A DNA stretch of 64,000 nucleotides from Erinaceus europaeus (GCF_950295315.1 NC_080177.1:76147786-76211785); one strand, 5' to 3'; positions 19,394 through 30,722 are shown, numbered from the stretch's first letter. Program-made: numbers and translations. Notes: generated by a model not told the origin, from the sequence alone.

Positions 19394-19642
19394 ATTCCCC
19401 CTTTTCTTTTTAACTAAATGACTATAGTATCAAGGGTGTGGGGTGAACAGAAACATATATAACAAAAACCAGCATGTTGCCAAGGGAAGGCCTGAGGGGG
19501 CCATATCTGAAAAAAAAACATTTCTTGCCTCTGGGGGGCTACTTGTCTCAAGGGCAATTGCATGGGGGCGGGGAACGGCCTAGGGTCCCACAGGCAGCTG
19601 GCAGCAACTTACTTACCATGAAACAAAAAGAAAAGGGGGAAT
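19394..19642. mobile_element. ERV internal remnant between outward-facing LTRs
   Basis: 249 bp. Each end has a polypurine tract next to its LTR: on minus 'aaaagaaaagggggaat' (19,394-19,410) and on plus the same string (19,626-19,642). Beyond the tracts the two sides differ, so this is not a simple palindrome. No gag, pol or env domain and no primer-binding site is recognised. The open frame through it merely continues into the LTR. Confidence 0.75.
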
Positions 19643-20032
19643 TGTCATATGCTTTACATTGGTTTGTTCTAGCCCTCCCCCGCCAAGAGAATTGGATCAG
19701 TCCTATTAATTTCGCGGGCCTGCTTGGCCCCGCCCCAAGGAACCCCGAGAGAGTTCCTGAGTTCCCCAGTGACAGAGTTCCTGAGTTCCTGAGTTTGAGA
19801 GTGCCAGAGTTGGAGGGTTCCTGAGTTCCTGAGTTCCAGAGTAAGAGAGAGAGTGCTTGTGCCGCCGCAAAGAGACAGCAGAGTTCTGTTTGGTGATTAG
19901 TTTGTCTTAGTTTATGAATCGTTGTTCCTGAATAAAGAAATACAGCTTCCCTGCCCAGCCGTTGTCTCCGCGTCTCTGTTACCCGCCGTGAAGCTAGCCG
20001 GCCCGGCAAGAGCCTCCGAAATTTTAACAACA
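19643..20032 (+). mobile_element. Class II ERV LTR (right, plus)
   Basis: 390-bp LTR: 'tgtcatatgctttacattgg' start, GC box 'gccccgccccaagg' near 19,728, a run of ~10-bp 'gagttcctga'-type repeats (19,750-19,842), polyadenylation signal aataaa (19,931-19,936), and a U5 ending '...ttttaacaaca'. The 6-bp duplication 'gatggg' follows at 20,033-20,038, the length typical of betaretrovirus-like integrases. Confidence 0.92.
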
Positions 20033-20060
20033 GATGGGAACACAGAACTCTGGTGGTGGG

Positions 20061-21664
20061 GGTTCCCGGAAGATGGCGGACTGAGAAGCTGCTATTGGCT
20101 TGAGCTCTGATCACATCTTCTGGAAACGGTAGGATTTTCTGCCTTTAGCAGGCCAGTCAATAAGGGGTCCTAGCGGTGACACCAAGGAGGTGACTATAAC
20201 TTAATTTGGGTTAAGAATTAGAGTAGAGGTGGCGTGGACTAGCGGACGGGCTGCTCCAGACTTCCCAGGCGGCGGCGGGCAAGGCAGGTGCACCAGGCAG
20301 TGATCTCGGCCCGGGAAGGCGGCTCCTCCGCCGGTTGCAGAGCGCTGCTGGGCGGCCGGCAGAGGACCGGGAAGGAGCACTGTAGCTCAGGGGCTTCCTC
20401 TTGGGAGTCTCCAGGGACCACCGTGACCCTGAGGGCGGATCCGAGGACATCCTTGAGTACAGCTCTCATTGGATCAAAAGGCCTTGGAGCTAGTTTTCAT
20501 CTTTGAGAAATCCTTTAAGAAAGCTTGGGGGGGGGGGTTCCCGGAAGATGGCGGACTGAGAAGCTGCTAGTGGCTGAGCTCTGACCACATCTCCTGGAAA
20601 TGGTAGGATTTTCTACCTTTAGCAGGCCAGCCAATAAGGGGTCCTAGCGGTGACACCAAGGAGGTGACTATAACTTAATTTGGGTTAAGAATTAGAGTAG
20701 GGAAAAAAGGGGAAAAGAAAAAAAAAAAGGAAAAAAAAAATTTTTCTTCCTTTGAATTTTCAAGCATACCTCCTTCCTGCCCCCCCATAACCAGTCCTTT
20801 TCTTTACCAAATTCCTGTCCCACCAGGGAGTATCATTAATTCTAAATCTATACCCTTCTGAAACCTCTGACCTTTTTTCTTTCTAAGTAACCAACCCCCC
20901 CACCTCACCCCACATAGCTAATTAAATAATTAAAAATAAATACATTAAAAAAAAAACCTTTCCTTTCACTGCCCTTTTATGACTGTTCTTTTTCTTATCT
21001 TTTTCTTTTTTTCTCTCTCTCTCTCTTTCTTTTTTTTTCTTTTTCTCATTCTTGTCATCCCTTCTTCCTTAATCCTACAGTTTCCAAAGTCACAGCCCCC
21101 AGCCCCCACACCAACAAACAGTTTGCTTTTTTGAATTCACTGATACACATTTGGGAATTTCCTTTCACTGCTCTTTAATTACAACTCTTTTTCTTATCTT
21201 TTCCCTTTTCTCTCTCTTGTCTCTCTCTCTCTCTTTTTTTAATCTTGTCATATACTTCTTCCTTCTTCTTTACCTTTCTGAATTTGTGAATTATTTTGGG
21301 GAAGAAATCTGACTCAGAGTGGACTCTCTATGTGTGTATCTCTGCTCTAGTTCCCTTTCCCGTCTTGTTACCCCTAGAATATACAGTGGATAGTAGATTT
21401 GCATAACTGTCTATTCTTGCTATCCTTTCTTTCTTTTCTCTTTCTTCACTGGGATTTTGTTACTATTTTTTCACGGACTGGAAAAATTGTTTGGCTAACT
21501 GGTAACGATCAAACTACTTCAATACTTGCTTCAGTTGCTACTGTAATTCCTGAGGTTGGTGAGTGCAATTGTTATAAAGGTATTTAGTACAGTGTTACTT
21601 GTACTCAAGACACAATAACTAGGAACAACAGAACATAAAAAAAAGAAACACATAAATCAAAAAA
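20061..21664 (+). promoter_or_regulatory. L1 5' UTR with tandem promoter monomers
   Basis: A 475-bp unit starts at 20,061 and starts again at 20,536. The first ~160 bases of each ('ggttcccggaagatggcgg...gggttaagaattagagtag') differ at about eight positions. Each begins with an overlapping ETS-type and YY1-type motif, 'ccggaagatggcgg' (20,066-20,079 and 20,541-20,554). 20,228-20,470 is CpG- and GC-rich. After 20,700 come A-rich and then pyrimidine-rich leader sequences. The tandem layout resembles rodent L1 monomers rather than the single human 5' UTR. Confidence 0.85.
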
Positions 21665-22327
21665 ATGGGTAGATCAAAAACAAATAAAACTGCTACTCCA
21701 ATGAATGAAGACAAGAGCCCAGAAGAAACTACAAATCAGCCAGAAGTAACCATAGATAAGAAAAGTATGCAAGCAATAATAAACTTATTAATCACAGAAA
21801 TGAAAACAACATTGGAGGAAAGGAATGGCAGTATTAGGGAAACAACAGTTGAGACCCCCAAGGAAAATACTGATTATCTTGAGGCAATTAGAGAACTGAA
21901 AGCTGAAATAGCTGTAATGAAGAAAGAAGCTGAGGCAAGGGAAAGCAGACTAACAGAAGCAGAAAACAGAATTAGTCAGACAGAGGATGAGTTAGAGAAA
22001 ACAAAGAAAGAGGTGAAAGAGCTTAAAAAGAGATTGAGAGACACTGAAAACAACAACAGAGACATATGGGATGATCTCAAAAGAAGTAACATTCATATAA
22101 TTGGCCTGCCAGAGGAAGAAAGAGAGGAAGGGGAAGCAAACATTCTAGAGGAAATAATACAAGGAAACTTCCCAGACCTGAATAACAGAAAGGACATCAA
22201 GATTCAAGAGGCCAAGAGAGTACCAAACAGAATCAACCCAGACCTGAAGACACCAAGACACATCATAGTCACAATGAGAAGAAGTAAGGATAAAGAAAAG
22301 ATCCTAAAGGCTGCAAGAGAGAAATAA
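21665..22327 (+). pseudogene. L1 ORF1 (ORF1p), truncated by a nonsense codon
   Basis: L1 ORF1p is a trimeric RNA-binding chaperone that coats L1 RNA. The readable frame gives 220 residues: a charged N-terminus (1-40), a coiled coil rich in E/K/L heptads (about 65-130), then the RRM-like domain starting at 'NIHIIGLPEEE' (about 142). A TAA at 22,325-22,327 ends it in what should be the C-terminal domain. The same frame stays open after the stop to 22,655-22,657 with family-like sequence, so an intact ancestor would have had about 330 codons, close to the usual ~338. Start chosen at the first ATG, just after an A-rich leader. Confidence 0.95.
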
Positions 22328-22637
22328 AAAGTCACATACAAGGGAAAACCCATAAGATTATCTGCAGACTTCTCCACTCAAACTCTAAAAGCCAGAAGTG
22401 AATGGCAAGATATCTATCAAACCCTGAATGAAAAAGGGTTTCAACCAAGGATAATATATCCTGCTAGACTTTCATTCAAACTAGATGGAGGGATCAAAAC
22501 ATTCTTAGATAAAACAATAGTTAAAGGAGGCAACCATCACCAAGCCGGCCCTGAGAGAGGTTCTAAAAGACCTCTTATAAACAAGAACATCACTATAATA
22601 CTGGCAATATATCAGAGAAAACAATTTTTTTTGAACA

Positions 22638-25600
22638 ATGGCACTACAATACATTAAATCCATAATATCAATAAACGTCAATGGCTTAAACTCACCCATC
22701 AAGAGGCACAGGGTGGGGGGATGGATCAGAAAACATAACCCAACCATATGCTGCTTGCAAGAATCACATCTGTCACAACAAGATAAACACAGACTTAAAG
22801 TGAAAGGATGGAAAACTATCATACAGGCTAACGGACCACAAAAAAGGGCAGGAACAGCTATTCTCATCTCAGACACAATAGATTTTAAATTAAATAAAGT
22901 AATAAAAGATAGGAAAGGACATTACATAATGATTAGAGGATCAATCAGCCAAGAAGACTTAACAATTATTAACATCTATGCACCCAATGAGGGACCATCT
23001 AAATACATTAAGCACCTACTGAAAGAATTTCAAAAATACATCAATAGTAATACAATAATAGTGGGAGACTTCAATACCCCACTCTCACACTTAGACAGAT
23101 CAACAAAGCAGAGAACCAATAAAGATACAAGAGAATTGAATGAAGAGATTGACAGACTAGACCTCTTGGACTCCTCCACCCCAAAAAACTGGAATACACC
23201 TTCTTTTCAAATCCACATAACACATACTCAAGGATAGACCACATGTTAGGCCAGAAAGACAGCATCAATAAATTCAAGAGCATTGAAATCATCCCAAGTA
23301 TCTTCTCAGATCACAGTGGAGTAAAACTAACATTTAACAACAAACAGAAAATTATTAAAAGTCACAAAATTTGGAAACTAAACAACATACTCCTTAAGAA
23401 CCACTGGGTCAGAGACTCACTCAAGCATGAAATTCAAATGTTCCTGGAAACTAATGAAAATGAAGACACAACCTATCAAAATATTTGGGATACAGCTAAA
23501 GCAGTACTGAGAGGGAAACTTATAGCCATACAATCACATATTAAACACCAAGAAGAAGCTCAAATGAACGACCTTACTGCACACCTCAAGGACTTAGAGG
23601 AAGAGGAACAAAGGAACCCTAAAGCAACCAGAAGGACAGAAATCACTAAAGTTCGAGCAGAAATAAACAACATCGAAAATAAAAGAACCATAAAAAAGAT
23701 CAATGAAGCCAAATGTTGGTTCTTTGAAAGATAAAACAAAATTGACAAACCCCTAGCCAGACTCACCAAACAAAAAAGAGAGAAGACTCAAATTAATAGA
23801 ATTGTAAACGATGGAGGAGATATCACAACTGACACCACAGAAATCCACAGAATCCTGCGAAACTTCTATAAAGAACTATATGCCACCAAGCTAGAGAATC
23901 TGGAAGAAATGGAACAATTCCTAGAAACATATGCCCTTCCAAAACTGAACCAAGAAGAACTACAAAATCTAAATGCACCAATCACAGACAAAGAAATTGA
24001 AACCGTTATTAAGAATCTCCCCAACAACAAAAGTCCTGGACCAGATGGCTTCACAAACGAATTCTACAAAACTTTCAGGAAACATTTAATACCCATAGTT
24101 CTTAAGCTATTCAATAAGATTGAAGAAACAGGAATACTCCCTTCCACCTTCTATGAAGCCAACATCACCCTGATACCAAAAGCTGATAGGGACAGAACAA
24201 AAAAGGAAAACTACAGACCAATATCTCTGATGAACATAGATGCCAAAATATAAAACAAGATCTTGGTACTGGATACAGCAACACATCAAAAAGATTGTTC
24301 ATCACAACCAAGTGGGATTCATCTCAGGAATGCAAGGCTGGTTCAACATCCGTAAGTCAATCAATGTCATTCACCACATCAATAAAAGCAAAGCCAAAAA
24401 CCACATGATTATCTCAATAGATGCAGAGAAAGCCTTTGACAAGATCCAACACCCATTCATGCTCAAAACTCTACAAAAAATGGGAATAGATGAGAAATTC
24501 CTCAAGATAGTGGAGTCTATATATAGCAAACCTACAGCCAACATCATACTCAATGGACAGAAGCTGAAAGCATTCCCCCTCAGATCAGGGACTAGACAGG
24601 GCTGTCCACTGTCACCATTACTCTTCAACGTAGTATTGGAAGTTCTTGCCATAGCAATCAGGCAAGAGAAAGAAATCAAAGGAATACAGATTGGAAGGGA
24701 AGAAGTCAAGCTCTCACTATTTGCAGATTATACAATAGTATACATAGAAAAAACTAAAGAATCCAGCAGAAAAATACTGAAAGTTATTAGGCAATATAGC
24801 AAGGTATCAGGCTACAAAATCAATGTACAAAAATCAGTGGCATTTCTTTATGCAAACACTAAATCTGAAGAAGAAGACATCCATAAATCACTCCCGTTTA
24901 CTGTTTCAGCAAAATCAATCAAATACCTAGGAATAAAGTTGACCAAAGAAATGAAAGACTTATATACTGAAAACTATGAGTCACCACTCAAGGAAATAGA
25001 AACTGATACCAAGAAATGGAAAGATATCCCATGCTCATGGATTGGAAGAATAAATATCATCAAAATGAATATTCTCCCCAGAGCCATATACAAATTTAAT
25101 GCAATACCCATCAAAGTTCCACCAAGCTTCTTTAAGAGAATAGAACAAACACTACAATCATTTATCCGGAACATGAAAACACCTAGAATTCCCAAAACCA
25201 TCTTGAGGAAAAGAAACAGAAATGGAGGCATCACATGCCCAGACCTTAAACTATATTATAAAGCCATCATCATCAAAACAGCATGGTACTGGAACAAAAA
25301 TAGGCACACAGACCAGTGGAACAGAATTGAAAGCCCAGAAGTAAATCCCAACACCTATGGGCATCTAATCTTTGATAAGGGAGCCCAAAGGATTAAATGG
25401 AAAAAGGAGGCTCTCTTCAATAAATGGTGCTGGGAAAACTGGGTTGCAACATGCAGAAGAATGAAATTGAACCACTTTATCTCACCAGAAATAAAAACCA
25501 ACTCCAAATGGATCAAAGACCTAGATGTCAGACCAGAAACAATCAAATACTTAGAGGAAAACATTGGTAAAACACTTTCCCACATACACCTCAAGGACAT

Positions 25601-26441
25601 CTTTGATGAATCAAACCCAATTGCAAGGAAGAGTAAAGCAGAAACAAACCAATGGGACTACATCAAATTGAAAAGCTTCGGCACATCCAAAGAAACTATT
25701 AAACAAACAAGAGAGACCCCTCACAGAATGGGAGAAGATCTTCACATGCCAGACATCAGACAAGAAACTAATCACCAAAATATATAAAGAGCTCAGCAAA
25801 CTTAGCACCAAAAAAGCAAATGACCCCATCCAAAAATGGGCAGAGGATATGAACAAAACATTCACCTCAGAGGAGATCCAAAAGGCTAATAAACATATGA
25901 AAAACTGCTCTAGGTCAGAGAAATGTAAATTAAGACAACACTAAGATACCACCTTACTCCTGTAAGAATGGCATACATCAAAAAAGACAGCAGCAACAAA
26001 TGCTGGAGAGGCTGTGGGGACAGAGGAACCCTTTTACATTGCTGGTGGGAATGTAAATTGGTACAGCCTCTGTGGAGAGCAGTCTGGAAAACTCTCACAA
26101 GGCTAGACATGGACCTTCCATATGATCCAGTAATTCCTCTCCTGGGGTTATACCCCAAGGACTCCATAACACCCAACCAAAAAGAGGTGTGTACTCCTAT
26201 GTTCATAGCAGCACAATTCATAATAGCTAAAACCTGGAAGCAACCCAGGTGCCCAACAACAGATGAGTGGCTGAGAAAGCTGTGGTATATATACACAATG
26301 GAATACTATGCCGCTATCAAGAACAATGAACCCACCTTATCTGACCCATCTTGGACAGAGCTAGAAGGAATTATGTTAAGTGAGCTAAGTCAGAAAGATA
26401 AAGATGAGTATGGGATAATCCCACTCATCAACAGAAGTTAA
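22638..26441 (+). pseudogene. L1 ORF2 (endonuclease-reverse transcriptase), multiply disrupted
   Basis: ORF2p nicks target DNA and reverse-transcribes L1 RNA there. Endonuclease domain 22,638-~23,240: the asparagine of 'NVNGLN', the glutamate of 'QESHL' and the 'GDFN' motif are present. Reverse transcriptase ~23,900-25,000: '[13 protein letters not shown]', '[18 protein letters not shown]' and '[18 protein letters not shown]' are readable, but the FADD catalytic box reads FADY (codon TAT at ~24,729). C-terminal zinc knuckle C-x3-C-x7-H-x4-C (26,001-26,060). Lesions: frameshift ~23,190, stop at 23,732-23,734, stop and frameshift ~24,251-24,268, +1 shift ~25,710, and further breaks before 25,968. 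Dead as an enzyme. Confidence 0.96.
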
Positions 26442-27829
26442 CTAAGAAAATCTGAAAGGGAAACTAAAAGCAGGACCTGACCAAATTGTAAGTAGGGCAC
26501 CAAAGTAAAAACCCTGTGGTGAGGGGTAAACATGCAGCTTCCTGGGACAGTGGAAGGTGGGAGTGGGTGGGAGGGATGGGTCACAGTCTTTTGGTGGTGG
26601 GAATGGTGTTTATGTACACTCCTAGCAAAATGTAGACATATTAATCAGTAGTTAATTAATATGAGAGGGGAAAAATCAATTGTATGTCTCAAAGTTTTTC
26701 AAAACACAAACTGAATCTTTTTAATATATAGGCTGTGTATTTGATATGCGGACTCTCTCAAAAGCCTAGACCAAGTAGATTAGAAGCATCCAATAGCACA
26801 GCTATATACAAGATACTGTATACTGTACAGCAAACCATAAGAAATGGACTTTTCAAAGTTAACCCAATTACCAAATAATGTGATGATAACATTAACTATC
26901 GATTGTCTTTTTGAACCCTAAGACAGCAGGAACCTCACATATCCACTATAGAGCCCCTACTTCCCCCAGTCCTGGAACCCTTGGATAGGGCCCACTTTCC
27001 CGTATGCCTCTCCCAGCCCCATACCAAATAATATTGCATCCGCCGATCACAACCTAACCAATGCAATGATTGCCACCTCAACATGCTTCACCTCAGACTG
27101 TGTCCAGAGACTTCACGTGTGGAATGACAACCCTTCAGCTTCATTACTCGGGTGAGACCTTTCCTTTTATAGTACACTCTAATTTCATCTCAGGTGGTTC
27201 ACTTTCTAACAAAGTCCCATAACCTAGATATACACCAGTTTCTGTGAGAGAGAGCTTATGTGCACACGTATCCAGAAACTACTGCAAAATATATACCTGA
27301 AAGCAGAAGTACACTAGAGTTTGCAGTGAGTACCTCCCTAATACTTCCTCTCCACTATTCCAAGCTTTGGGTCCATGATTGCTCAACAATTTGTTTGGCT
27401 TCGTATGTTAACTCTCTTTTCAATCACCAGGTTCCAGATGCCACCAGGATGCTGGCCAGGCTTCTCTGGATTGAAGACCCCACCAATGTGTCCTGGAGCT
27501 CAGCTTCCCCAGAGACCCACCCTACTAGGGAAAGAGAGAGGCAGACTGGGAGTATGGACCGACCAGTCAACACCCATGTTCAGCGGGGAAGCAATTACAG
27601 AAGCCAGACCTTCTACCTTCTGCAACCCTCAATGACCCTGGGTCCATGCTCCCAGAGGGATAGAGAGTGGGAAAGCTATCAGGGGAGGGGGTGGGATATG
27701 GAGATTGGGTGGTGGGAATTGTGTGGAGTTGTACCCCTCCTACCCTATGGTTTTGTTAATTAATCCTTTCTTAAATAAAAAATAAATAAATTTAAAAAAG
27801 AAATATGTAAGATTACAAAAAAAAAAAAA
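26442..27829 (+). other. L1-A 3' UTR and poly(A)
   Basis: About 1.39 kb, much longer than the L1-B 3' UTR. It contains a G-rich tract (26,559-26,580) and the segments 'ttccagatgccaccagg', 'gacccaccctactaggg' and 'ggtggtgggaattgtgtgg' that recur as 5'-truncated copies all over the window. The open frames at 27,260-27,763 are chance frames that recur with every copy. Ends 'cttaaataaaaaataaataaa', then poly(A). Confidence 0.9.
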
Positions 27830-28005
27830 AGAACTCTGGTGGTGGGAACCGTGTGGAATTATAGCCCTAATGTCTTAGAACTTTGTAAGTCAATATTAAA
27901 TCGCTAATTAAAAAAAAAAAAAAACAGTTGTGTGAGAAAGTGGAAGGACAAAGCCCAAACTTCCCTTCCAAAAGAATGTGTGTGACTAAAGAAGTTGTAG
28001 CCTGG

Positions 28006-28300
28006 GAGTCTGGCGGTGGCGCAGTGGGTTAAGCACACGTGGTGTAAAGCGTAAAGACCAGAGTAAGGATCCCAGTTCGAGCCCCCCGGCTCTCCACCTG
28101 CGGGGGGGGGGGGGTTCACTTCACAAGAGGTGAAGCAGGTCTGCAGGTGTCTTTCTCTCCCCCTCTGTCTTCCCCTCCTCTCTCCATTTCTCTCTGTCCT
28201 AGCATAACAACAGTGACATCAATAACAACAACAATAATTACAACAGTAAAACAAAAAGAGCAACAAAAGGGAATAAATTATTAATTAATTTTTAAAAACC
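28006..28300 (+). mobile_element. SINE-A, short 3' form
   Basis: 'ggagtctggcggtggcgcagtgggtt' head, B box 'gttcgagcccccc' near 28,075, a 13-base G run (28,102-28,114) where other copies have four or five G, then CT block, AAC block and 'ggaataaattattaatt' tail. Confidence 0.88.
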
Positions 28301-28890
28301 AGCATTCCCCCCCCCAAAAAAAGATACTGTTGTATTTTTAAAAAGGGAAATCATTCATAGACCCCTATAGCACTTAGATAAATAACCAATCAGGGACTCA
28401 AAGTCCCTCACCATAGATCAAAATAACCCTAATCCCGCAGAAGGATGTCAGCCTAGCACTTTACATCGTGCATCCAGTGGCTGGCAATACTGATGTAAAT
28501 TTTCCTCTTAAATGGACTGATCACTCATTTAGCTGTCATCTTACATCTGCCACCGAAAAGAGAGAAGACAAATTGACTTCGCTTTTCAAATTCAGTAGTT
28601 ATTTATTTTGTTAAGCATCACATATTCATCTCTGCTAGTTTTCACATGAGGCAGCAGGTGAGTGAAGCCACCCAGTTGTAAAACTAATGGTTGGAAACAA
28701 ACTTGGAATTATTAAAGTGGCAGTCTGACATTGCTGATTAGATTATCACAAGAATGGCGAGTTATAAAAAATATTATTCAAACAGATTTAGATTTTTTTT
28801 TCATTGGGTAGGAGGGAAAAGATTTCATCAGTTTCTCAGACTTCTTTGCTATTGTTTGATGAGACAGTAGTTGTGTAGTATTTTCCTTTA
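28301..28890. other. Single-copy-looking DNA
   Basis: No recognised repeat or gene. Confidence 0.5.
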
Positions 28891-28896
28891 TTTATT

Positions 28897-29074
28897 TTCC
28901 TTCAGGGTTATTACTGGGGTCTGGTGCTTGTACTACAAATCTACCACTCCCAATGGCCATTTTTTCTTTCTTCTTTTTTTTTTTTCCATTTTTTATTTGA
29001 TAGGACAGAGAGAAATTGAGAGGGGTGATGGAGACAAGAGAGATTGAGATAGATAGATAGATAGATAGATAGAT

Positions 29075-29122
<48 letters not shown>

Positions 29123-29273
29123 TGGAAAGGGGTACTTGCAGACCTGTTTCACCCCTCGTGAAGTGTCCCCCCTGCAGGTGGGGAGCCGGGAGCTTGAACC
29201 CCAATCTTTGTGCAAATCCTTGTGCTTCGTACTATGTGCACTTGACTGGATGTACCACCACCTGCTCCCCCCC
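28897..29273 (-). mobile_element. SINE-B with internal (GATA)n expansion
   Basis: Minus-strand copy with long 3' end ('ccactcccaatggccatttt'), purine block replaced by a (GATA)n microsatellite (29,049-29,121), 'cagacctgtttcacccctcgtgaagtg' region, and head ending 'accaccacctgctcccc'. The Y-S-I-L repeat frames are artefacts of the microsatellite. Confidence 0.85.
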
Positions 29274-29494
29274 CCATTTTTCTCTCTTTCTTTCTTTATT
29301 TCTTTTTAAAGTTATTTTTATGTAAAGATAGTCTACATAGTCATTTCTGGTGTTCTGCTGAGAAAAAAGATAATTCTGAACAAGAAAAAAAAAAACATGC
29401 TATACATACTCTGGTATATAATGAGGCGAGATGTCAGAAAAACAGTACTAGAACATGAAATTACCTGAAAAATAAATGTTAGAAAGTCATTTGG

Positions 29495-29692
29495 GGGGCT
29501 GGGTGGTGGCACACCTGGTTGGATGCACATGTTACAGTGCACAAGGACCCAGGTTCAAGCCCCCAATCCCCACTTGCAGGACGAAAGCTTCACAAGTGGT
29601 GAAGCAGGACTGCAGGTGTCTCTCTATCTTTCTCCCTCTCTATCTCCCCTTCCTTTAAATTTCTGGCTGTCTCTATCCAATAAAGAAAGAAA

Positions 29693-29755
<63 letters not shown>

Positions 29756-29785
29756 GGAGGGAGGAAGGGAGGAAGGGAGAAAGAA
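29495..29785 (+). mobile_element. SINE-B with (GAAA)n/(GGAA)n tail
   Basis: 'gggggctgggtggtggcaca' head, B box 'ggttcaagccccc' near 29,552, 'ctctatccaataaagaaag' then (AAAG)n to 29,754 and (GGGA/GGAA)n to 29,785. Flanked by a near-perfect 13-bp duplication, 'gaaagtcatttgg' (29,482-29,494) and 'gaaagtcctttgg' (29,786-29,798). Confidence 0.9.
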
Positions 29786-29798
29786 GGAAAGTCCTTTG

Positions 29799-30708
29799 GT
29801 AGCATTTCAAGGGGGTGGAGAGTAAGAGAAAAGGACTACTATGTGTTTGCTCAGGAATATAGATACCTCCATGCTGATATAACTGGGGAACACTTCTGAC
29901 CAAAAAAGAAAAGAGTCTGAAGTCTAGTTTAAAGATGAATTGTTGTCACCTCTGAGTGTCTGTTCTCCACCCATATTCTGTTGGAATCTTTGCATTAGCA
30001 AGAGTTCACTAAAGAAGAACCATATTGATTTCTCTTTAAAGATAAGACACCTTTGCTACTCACAAGTTATTAAGTGCCCTTACTTGATAAACATGGAGAT
30101 TATTGTTTTTGTCCTCTCTATTTGAAAGCACCAGGGAGACAGAGAGAGAGAGAGAGAGAGAGAACATGGATCCCCTGAAGACAACTGCAACATACATTAC
30201 TCAGTCATATGTTTACCCTTCAAAACATTTCTTGATTGTTTAATGCCTTATGTTCTTTCCTTTTGCAAGAACTTATTTTGCACAATGCTACGATACAATG
30301 AGTTCCCCATTTAAAATATATATTTGAGAAAAATTATTTCTACATGTATTAGGAAATGACTACCCAAGTCTAGTATTCTAAAGTCTCTGAAACACCTCTA
30401 CTCATCAAAGGGAAAAGTCATAGGAAACTCAGTCAGTGTTATTTCTGACACATCAGTAAACCCTGTAGCCATGTCAGCCAAGGAAATGTCCCTGGAAAGC
30501 TAATCATGCAGACAATTTTCTTGTCCTACAGAAACAGCAAGTACTGAAAGCTCTGCTGTCATGATGAGTCAGAAACCCAGGGCTTAGCACTACAATCACA
30601 CGCTTCACCTCATGCACCTCACCCTAATCCCAGCCCCGTATGTTCCTGCCTTTACTCAAAATTTAGATATTCTGTTAAACATGAATTTTTAATTCATTTT
30701 GATTTTGT
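29799..30708. other. Single-copy-looking DNA
   Basis: No recognised repeat or gene except a (GA)n microsatellite at ~30,140-30,162. Confidence 0.5.
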
Positions 30709-30722
30709 AAAAATAAATTCTT

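Larger units (their letters stand above)
20061..27829 (+). mobile_element. Near-full-length L1 (L1-A), 7.77 kb, inactivated
   Basis: Complete L1 layout: 5' UTR (20,061-21,664), ORF1, ORF2, a long 3' UTR and poly(A) (27,817-27,829). It is flanked by a perfect 17-bp duplication 'agaactctggtggtggg' (20,044-20,060 and 27,830-27,846), so both ends are original and the copy is not 5'-truncated. Point lesions are spread over both frames, so it is no longer autonomous, but the intact duplication and readable domains suggest a fairly recent insertion. Confidence 0.97.
18985..27925 (+). mobile_element. Old L1 3' end split by an ERV and by a full-length L1
   Basis: Three pieces, 18,985-19,049, 20,033-20,060 and 27,830-27,925, join into one L1 3' end like that at 50,560-50,720: 'ctgtgaccttgggagaa', 'gtttccactggaggggatggg', 'aacacagaactctggtggtgg', 'aaccgtgtggaattatagcc', 'ttaaatcgctaattaa' and poly(A). 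The gaps are the ERV remnant (19,050-20,032) and the large L1 (20,061-27,829), each bordered by its own duplication, so this fragment is the oldest layer. Confidence 0.92.

Noticed and set aside
19548..20114. 188-codon minus frame across the right LTR as a viral protein
   Set aside because: It is the antisense of an LTR and its VNTR; no gag, pol or env feature.
27260..27763. 167-codon frame, and similar frames at 6260-6670 and 15,327-15,875
   Set aside because: These are the same stretch of L1-A 3' UTR (plus neighbouring repeat); the frame recurs by copy number, not by selection.
29049..29121. CRISPR-like or regulatory array
   Set aside because: Plain (GATA)n microsatellite inside a SINE; no repeat-spacer structure anywhere in the window.
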